DNA of 64,000 nt, from contig JAOWCC010000019.1 of assembly GCA_030867875.1 (NCBI GenBank), forward strand, positions 106,007,006 through 106,071,005. The letters run 5' to 3'. Shown piece by piece: positions 49,759-64,000 of the stretch; the stretch's first letter is position 1; each line of letters starts with the position of its first letter. A program made the translations under genes and the position numbers. The notes beneath the pieces were generated by a model that did no database searches, had not been told where the DNA came from, and saw only the letters and a list, made by a program, of their open reading frames with translations. Source of the DNA: Actinernus sp. WN-2022. Its lineage: Eukaryota > Cnidaria > Anthozoa > Actiniaria > Actinernidae.

Positions 49759-51459
49759 ATGAAGAATATGTTAGAGATTTTCCAAGACTTTCCCAGCGCG
49801 TATGAAGTAATTTTTGTAGCTGTATTCGTCGTAATAGCTCCCTTACTTGTCCATGCTGCGATGAAACAGTTTGCTGAGAAAAGAAAGCGATGGTGGAAAG
49901 AAAACGCAATCTACCACATCTACCCTAGATCATTTCAAGACTCTACTGGTGATGGAAACGGCGATCTCAATGGCATAACCCAAAGGCTGGATTACTTCGA
50001 ACTTCTGGGAGTAAATATCTTGTATCTTAGCCCTATATTTAATTCTCCTATGGCAGACAATGGCTATGATGTTTCAGATTTCAAAGATATTAATCCACTG
50101 TTTGGGAATATGGAAGATTTTGAGGCCCTCCTAAGTGCTGTCCATGAACGCGGAATGAAACTCTTGTTAGATTTTGTTCCCAATCATACAAGTGACCAGC
50201 ACAAATGGTTCCTGGAAAGTCGCTCCAACAAGGGTAGTCCTAAGAGAGACTGGTACATATGGAAAGACCCAGCGGCTATTGATGGTGGACCCCCAAATAA
50301 CTGGGTTAGTGTCTTTGGCGGAAGTGCTTGGAGTTTGGACTCGCAAACAAAGCAGTACTACCTACATCAGTTTTATAAGGAGCAACCAGATTTGAACTTT
50401 AGGAACCCTGAAGTCCGAGAGGCCATGAAGGATGTTCTGGGATTCTGGTTAGACAAAGGGGTAGACGGCTTCCGTGTTGATGCTGTGCCACACCTATTAG
50501 AGGACGAGGATTTGGAGGATGAACCTACACTCCCACGCTATGATCCTGAAAACTTAAGGTACAAAGACTTGGATCATAGGCACACTTACAATCTAGCAGG
50601 AGTACACGAAATTGTAAGGGAGTGGAGAGAGTTTTGTGACCAGTATCGAGGCTCCCATCGGCTTCTGATTGGTGAAGTAATGTCAGGAACTGATGTCATT
50701 GTAAGTTACTATGGAAAACACAAAACTGAGCTGGACTTTCCTTTAAATTTTACATTTCTTGGCTTGGAGAAAGGCTTTACTGCTGCTGACATCCACAAGA
50801 AAGTCACAGACTACCTTGATGCTGTACCACAGGGAAAGTGGCCAAACTGGGTACTGAGCAACCATGACGTTCAGAGAATTGGGAGCAGAGTTGGCGAGGA
50901 CTACATTCCAGCCCTTACTGTTCTGTTATTGACCTTACCAGGAACAGCAGTTATGTACTATGGTGATGAGTTAGGAATGGTAGATGCTGATATCCCAGCA
51001 AAAAAGATTCAAGACTTCCGTGATCCTTGTAGGACTCCAATGCAGTGGACCACCAAAAAGAATGCTGGATTTTCAAATGGAAATTGCACTTGGCTTCCAC
51101 TTGGTAAAGACTACAAGGAGAAGAATGTTGAACTTCAACAAGCCAACCCTACTTCAGTTCTCATCCTTACCCAGAAACTCTTAATGCTAAGAAATAAAAC
51201 CTCAGCATTCCATGGTATGCAGTTCAAAGTTGTTCATGTTGATGCAACAATTTTTGCATATGTTAGGTCTCACAGGACCTCAAAGTATCTTGTAGTCATG
51301 AATTTTGGTACCAGCGTATGGGCTGGAACATTGGATGGTGCTCCTGGCTTTGGGACAGTTGTGATTGACAGTAGCACAATTAAAGCACAGGGAAGAAGAG
51401 TTAGCTTCAAAAGTCTCTTACTCCACAAAGGGCAAGCACTTGTTATCAAATTAGATTGA
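49759..51459 (+). CDS. GH13 alpha-glucosidase (maltase)-like protein, N-terminal membrane anchor, intronless
   Basis: 566 residues from the ATG at 49,759 (a TTG two codons upstream is not used). One hydrophobic segment (about residues 15-35) followed by KKRW-type basic residues predicts a type II membrane protein with its enzyme domain outside the cytosol. The GH13 regions are all present: DFVPNH (about 138-143), GFRVDAVPH with the nucleophile Asp at about 241, IGEVM with the acid/base Glu at about 306, and LSNHD with Asp at about 370. Region V (NPLFG) and the C-terminal beta domain are also complete. It should hydrolyse alpha-1,4-linked glucosides. The whole gene is one exon, which suggests either a retrocopy that stayed intact or a naturally intronless gene. 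It is related to the SLC3/rBAT branch in membrane layout, but the triad argues for catalysis. Confidence 0.93.
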   Translation: MKNMLEIFQDFPSAYEVIFVAVFVVIAPLLVHAAMKQFAEKRKRWWKENAIYHIYPRSFQDSTGDGNGDLNGITQRLDYFELLGVNILYLSPIFNSPMADNGYDVSDFKDINPLFGNMEDFEALLSAVHERGMKLLLDFVPNHTSDQHKWFLESRSNKGSPKRDWYIWKDPAAIDGGPPNNWVSVFGGSAWSLDSQTKQYYLHQFYKEQPDLNFRNPEVREAMKDVLGFWLDKGVDGFRVDAVPHLLEDEDLEDEPTLPRYDPENLRYKDLDHRHTYNLAGVHEIVREWREFCDQYRGSHRLLIGEVMSGTDVIVSYYGKHKTELDFPLNFTFLGLEKGFTAADIHKKVTDYLDAVPQGKWPNWVLSNHDVQRIGSRVGEDYIPALTVLLLTLPGTAVMYYGDELGMVDADIPAKKIQDFRDPCRTPMQWTTKKNAGFSNGNCTWLPLGKDYKEKNVELQQANPTSVLILTQKLLMLRNKTSAFHGMQFKVVHVDATIFAYVRSHRTSKYLVVMNFGTSVWAGTLDGAPGFGTVVIDSSTIKAQGRRVSFKSLLLHKGQALVIKLD

Positions 51460-52970
51460 GCTAAAGTCAAGTCAAAATGTACATGTACATGTGTTAAGTT
51501 ACATAGTAATAATTTCTTTACTAATCTTAACATATAGTTATCTGGTTTCACAAGTCAACCTAAAGCCCAAGTACAAGTCACAAGTCAAGCTTGCATTGAG
51601 AGTTACAAATTAACTTATTCTTTCAATGTTTCTTATCAGACTTCCTTAATTTCATTACCATATTTTTCATTACTGACAAAAGCACAGCTTAAAATGAATG
51701 TCCAAAAAGAAAAGGAAATAGTGGAAACTTCCTTTAGCTGTTTCCCTTTTTGTTTGCCAGTTATTCAAAGAGTCTGTACATGTATGTGTCCCACTTTAGC
51801 ACACTGTCTCAACCAAATGTAGGCTTTATTGATGTAAAAATTAACTTTGAGGAAAGTTTAGAAAGTTAAACTGGAGCTCTCAAAAATAAATTACCAGTAT
51901 TGTCATAAATTTGTAGCTGGAATTTTTCAATTTTATGTAAAAGTCTGACATTTTCCTGTGTCCCTGTTTCACTTTCATTTGTTGGTTTGATTGTAAATTT
52001 GACATGTTTGCTTTTGTTTCTCTCTGTGAAATTAAAATATTCTATTTCATTTCAGAATGTTACAAAATTTACGAAAAGGGCAAAATGTAAGTACAGGAAA
52101 TATTGAAAGAATACAAGTTAATTCGTACATTGTAACTTCTTAGGGCTTGACTCGTACTTGACCCATTTTAACCTATTGATTTATATTTCAAACATTTCAA
52201 TAATATTATTATTTATATAGATCTCTGCATATTTTTACATTGGTTCAATAGATTGTTTCTATTTTTATTGTGAGATGCATGAAGGAAGAATTTTGTAAGA
52301 CGTTATTATTTCTGCCAATAGGGAGGAAAATATAAATATGTATAAAATAACAATCTTAGAATATTATAAATAACAGCAGTGCATAGCAATTTTATTAATT
52401 AAAATAAGCTGTATTCTGTAGTTGCTTAATTAAGGCAGATTTCACATCAAATTGCTGACATTTTGCACATTCTGCACCCAGGATCATGAATTACTTTCAA
52501 ACTGGCTACACCTGCACTTTTTTTCTGTATTTCATGTTACTGATGCAAGCAGGTTGTAATACATTGTACCTCTCTGTTGGTAGTTTTCAAATGATTTGCA
52601 TGATACATGTAGCAGTAATTTCAAGTTGCAGCTGTGAGACAAAAGTTTGAAGTCTGCTGTTTTCATTATAAGGTCTAGAAAATCCCAGACAATCAAGGGT
52701 TTCAGAGATTTCTGTCCGTTCCAGATGTTCCAGGTATTTGGTAGAACTGTTGGTGAACATCTGTGACAATAAATTATCACAGTCTGGATTCATGTTTTAT
52801 TAAATTAGGAATGATCACAGAATCTAGATTGTCTGGAAACATTGAAATCCCTGATAATTTGGGATTTTCTCAACACATGAAAACCATGCGCAAGTCATTT
52901 GAATAATATGAAAATCAGCCTTACAAATTAAATCAACTTATCCCGAGGTATGAGTACTGTATGTACATGT
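51460..52970. other. 3' flank of the GH13 gene, AT-rich
   Basis: No further gene seen. AATAAA-like signals are frequent (for example AAATAAATTACC near 51,885), so the polyadenylation site cannot be fixed by eye. Confidence 0.4.
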
Positions 52971-53404
52971 ACATAGACCATATTGCTAGTTGTTGGATAA
53001 CACAATTGGGTGGCTGGGGTGGTGCAATGGTTAAGCGCTTTGCCTCTCACTTCTGTGGCCCAGGTTCGATCTCCGCTCATGGCACCATACATGTATGTGA
53101 TTTGAGTTTGTTGGTATCTCGCCCTTGCTCCAAGTTTTTCTCCAGGTTCTCCAGTTTTCCTTCCGCAAAAACCAAGCTGGGACTTGACTTTGATCAGCCT
53201 CTATGGTTGTTTCAGGTCCTGTTAGAAATTCAGAGATGCACTCTGGGATGGATACCTCAGTTATACAATGGGAATTAATCAAACCACAAACTTAATTAAG
53301 TTCACGGTTTGATTTAATACTTCCCATTGGATAACTGAGGTATCCAACCCCTGAGTGCATCACACATGATCCAATATGGTGGACTAGCGATATATGGTCT
53401 ATGT
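52971..53404. mobile_element. Inverted-repeat element with nested SINE-B, next to the METTL9 stop
   Basis: Left ACATAGACCATAT and right ATATGGTCTATGT are inverted partners. Inside lie a SINE-B copy and a second palindrome at 53,233-53,363 (GATGCACTC ... GAGTGCATC, with GGATACCTCAGTTAT and ATAACTGAGGTATCC). The right end is seven bases from the METTL9 stop codon, so it forms the start of that gene's 3' UTR. Confidence 0.75.
53009..53235 (+). mobile_element. SINE-B copy (tRNA-derived)
   Basis: A box TGGTGCAATGGTTAAGC and B box AGGTTCGATCTC, body as in 41,868-42,102 (TTGTTGGTATCTCGCCCTTG, CTTTGATCAGCC). Confidence 0.8.
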
Positions 53405-53411
53405 CAGACTG

Positions 53412-62645
<9,234 letters not shown>

Positions 62646-62684
62646 CTAAAAAAAAAAGAACCAACAACAGAAACAGCAAGGTCA

Positions 62685-62846
62685 TAGACCCATTCGAAAA
62701 ATGGCGTCCAATTAAAAAAGCTATTGTCCTGGTAACGCGAACACGAGGCTAGTCAGTCCATACAAAAGCTTTTGAACGTGTAAGCGAGGCTAGTCAGTAA
62801 TAAATAATAGTTAATTAAATTGGATGCCATTTTTCGAATGGGTCTA
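62685..62846. mobile_element. 162-bp MITE, CATCCAATT end family
   Basis: Ends AGACCCATTCGAAAAATGGC and GCCATTTTTCGAATGGGTCT with TA on both sides. It also shares the GGCRTCCAATT part with the element at 39,283-40,205. It lies just upstream of the first recognised METTL9 exon. Confidence 0.82.
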
Positions 62847-64000
62847 TTGATAATTATTTTAATATTATTATAATTTACTTCTTTTCTAATGCACTTATAA
62901 ATGTTAATCCTGAGGGGGAGGGGCAAGGGACTTGATAGGCTTGGTTACCCCAAGGAGGAGGGTTTTGACATAGTAATGCCCACCCCAAGGTGGGGTTATT
63001 ACTCCGGCCAGGCCTTTAGCCGGCACGAGTCTTAAATCGCAATTTACTTTTTCGCCATTTACCAATCAGATTACACAAGAGCCCATTGTTCGATGGACAA
63101 CACGTGACAGGATCAACCAATTAGATTAGACACCCGCAGGAACTTGGTTCTCAGATCAGAGCCCGATATTCCCAGGAATGGGAGCTAAGATTTGAGCCAT
63201 TCTTAACCATTATTTTTCCGAAACCAGTCGAAGGTTTCTTCGACTGAAATAACAAGATGTTCAGTTATTCTAGGGCTGACAGGACTTTTAGGGACTTTTG
63301 ATGCAGGAAAATTCTCACATTTACGAAAGGACGCACAGCAAGCTAGTCTGGCCGGGTCAAACACTATAACCGAATTGTAAGTATAAACACAAACTTCAAT
63401 ACAAGCTTGCAGTATTGTCATTTATTAGGTTAATGGCTTCAAATAGAGTAGAAATTGGCCCGATCTCTCAGTTCTTGGATCTTACAGGAGGTCAGCACTT
63501 AAATTCTACGGGTTTATAGGAGTACTTTTAGTTTTTAAACTCATCGCCAGTATTGGAGGGTAGGTGCCAATAAGCAGCCTGGAGTTAAACATTCCCACAA
63601 TTTGGTGTGAAGACAGATGACTCCAATGTCAATTATCCAAAAACCGAGTGGAAATCGCATGTTTATTTCTGAAATACGAGACATCATTTGGGATCAGTTA
63701 GTCTATTATGTATTTGAGAACTAATAATTTACTTTACATTTCAGTTATATGTGTATCATTTTATGTATAATTTCACTCATTAATTTTTATCTGAACTAAG
63801 TTTGGCCAATTGTTTGGCCCACAGACTCACTGGCTCCAGTTTGCTAACTACATTGTGGTATTAAAGCTCAGTGACAGTGGTTTAGTGTTGGTCTGTTGTG
63901 CAGAGGTAGTGGGTTCAAACCCTGGTGTAGCCACCTTTGCATCCACTCTTAGTGTTGGTCCCTTCCCTCCCCACGTTCCCCTGGTGGGACCTTAAAAGAG
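62847..64000. repeat. Repeat region with ACTC(G/C)GGCC hairpin and SINE-A piece
   Basis: ACTCCGGCCAGGCCTTTAGCCGG at about 63,001 matches the hairpin at 32,331; 63,210-63,960 matches 35,380-36,150, including a SINE-A head at about 63,866-63,930 (AGCTCAGTG...GTGGTTTAGTG, GGGTTCAAACCCTGG). No METTL9 5' exon was recognised here. Confidence 0.6.

Noticed and set aside
62847..64000. Missing METTL9 first exon
   Set aside because: I looked for an ATG with a hydrophobic leader and a donor in the right phase on the minus strand; the region is repeat sequence and no convincing exon appeared.

Overview
This is a stretch of animal genome, most likely from an anthozoan cnidarian (stony coral or sea anemone; inferred). 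It is AT-rich, has spliced genes and is packed with transposon remnants, and several repeat-borne proteins belong to families I associate with cnidarians. No ribosomal or mitochondrial marker is present, so the species is not resolved.

Bases 1 to about 12,430 are different. They are compact, almost gap-free and less AT-rich, with 14 intronless ORFs. They form most of an integrated double-jelly-roll DNA virus or virus-like transposon of the Polinton / Polinton-like / Tlr-like kind. From left to right: an rve integrase (minus, cut by the left edge), an 11-bp minisatellite, and a late-type block on the minus strand with four small, mostly membrane-anchored proteins, an A32-type packaging ATPase and the major capsid protein. 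Next come a divergent membrane protein (plus), a large structural candidate (minus), a penton-like single jelly-roll candidate and a two-helix membrane protein (both plus), a TFIIB-like factor, a Cys-rich zinc protein, an F-box/ankyrin protein and an unrecognised 318-residue protein (all four minus). The module carries its own regulatory code. Palindromic TATAACTATA-type boxes lie at structural genes. A different conserved upstream block of about 58 bp occurs four times beside the right-hand, presumably early, genes. Long A/T hairpins with a conserved loop lie behind at least two of those genes. The captured ORFs are open. No DNA polymerase or capsid protease is visible here; they may lie left of base 1 or be absent.

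From 12.46 to 49 kb is mostly repeats: a PIN/CXC protein of a repeat family abutting the viral element, LINE 3' ends, tRNA-derived SINEs, and many short inverted-repeat DNA transposons. Several of these have clear target-site duplications and are nested in one another. The same interval holds a decayed gene with a coding minisatellite (23.66-25.30 kb), a 107-bp tandem array (27.48-28.01 kb) and a candidate minus-strand gene (43.7-48.2 kb) whose exons change reading frame.

Two well-supported host genes are present. One is an intronless, membrane-anchored GH13 alpha-glucosidase-like gene (49.76-51.46 kb, plus) with an intact catalytic triad. The other is METTL9 (53.41-62.65 kb, minus), a protein-histidine methyltransferase whose last five coding exons join in perfect phase and whose introns hold several transposons. 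The first METTL9 exon lies beyond the part I can identify.
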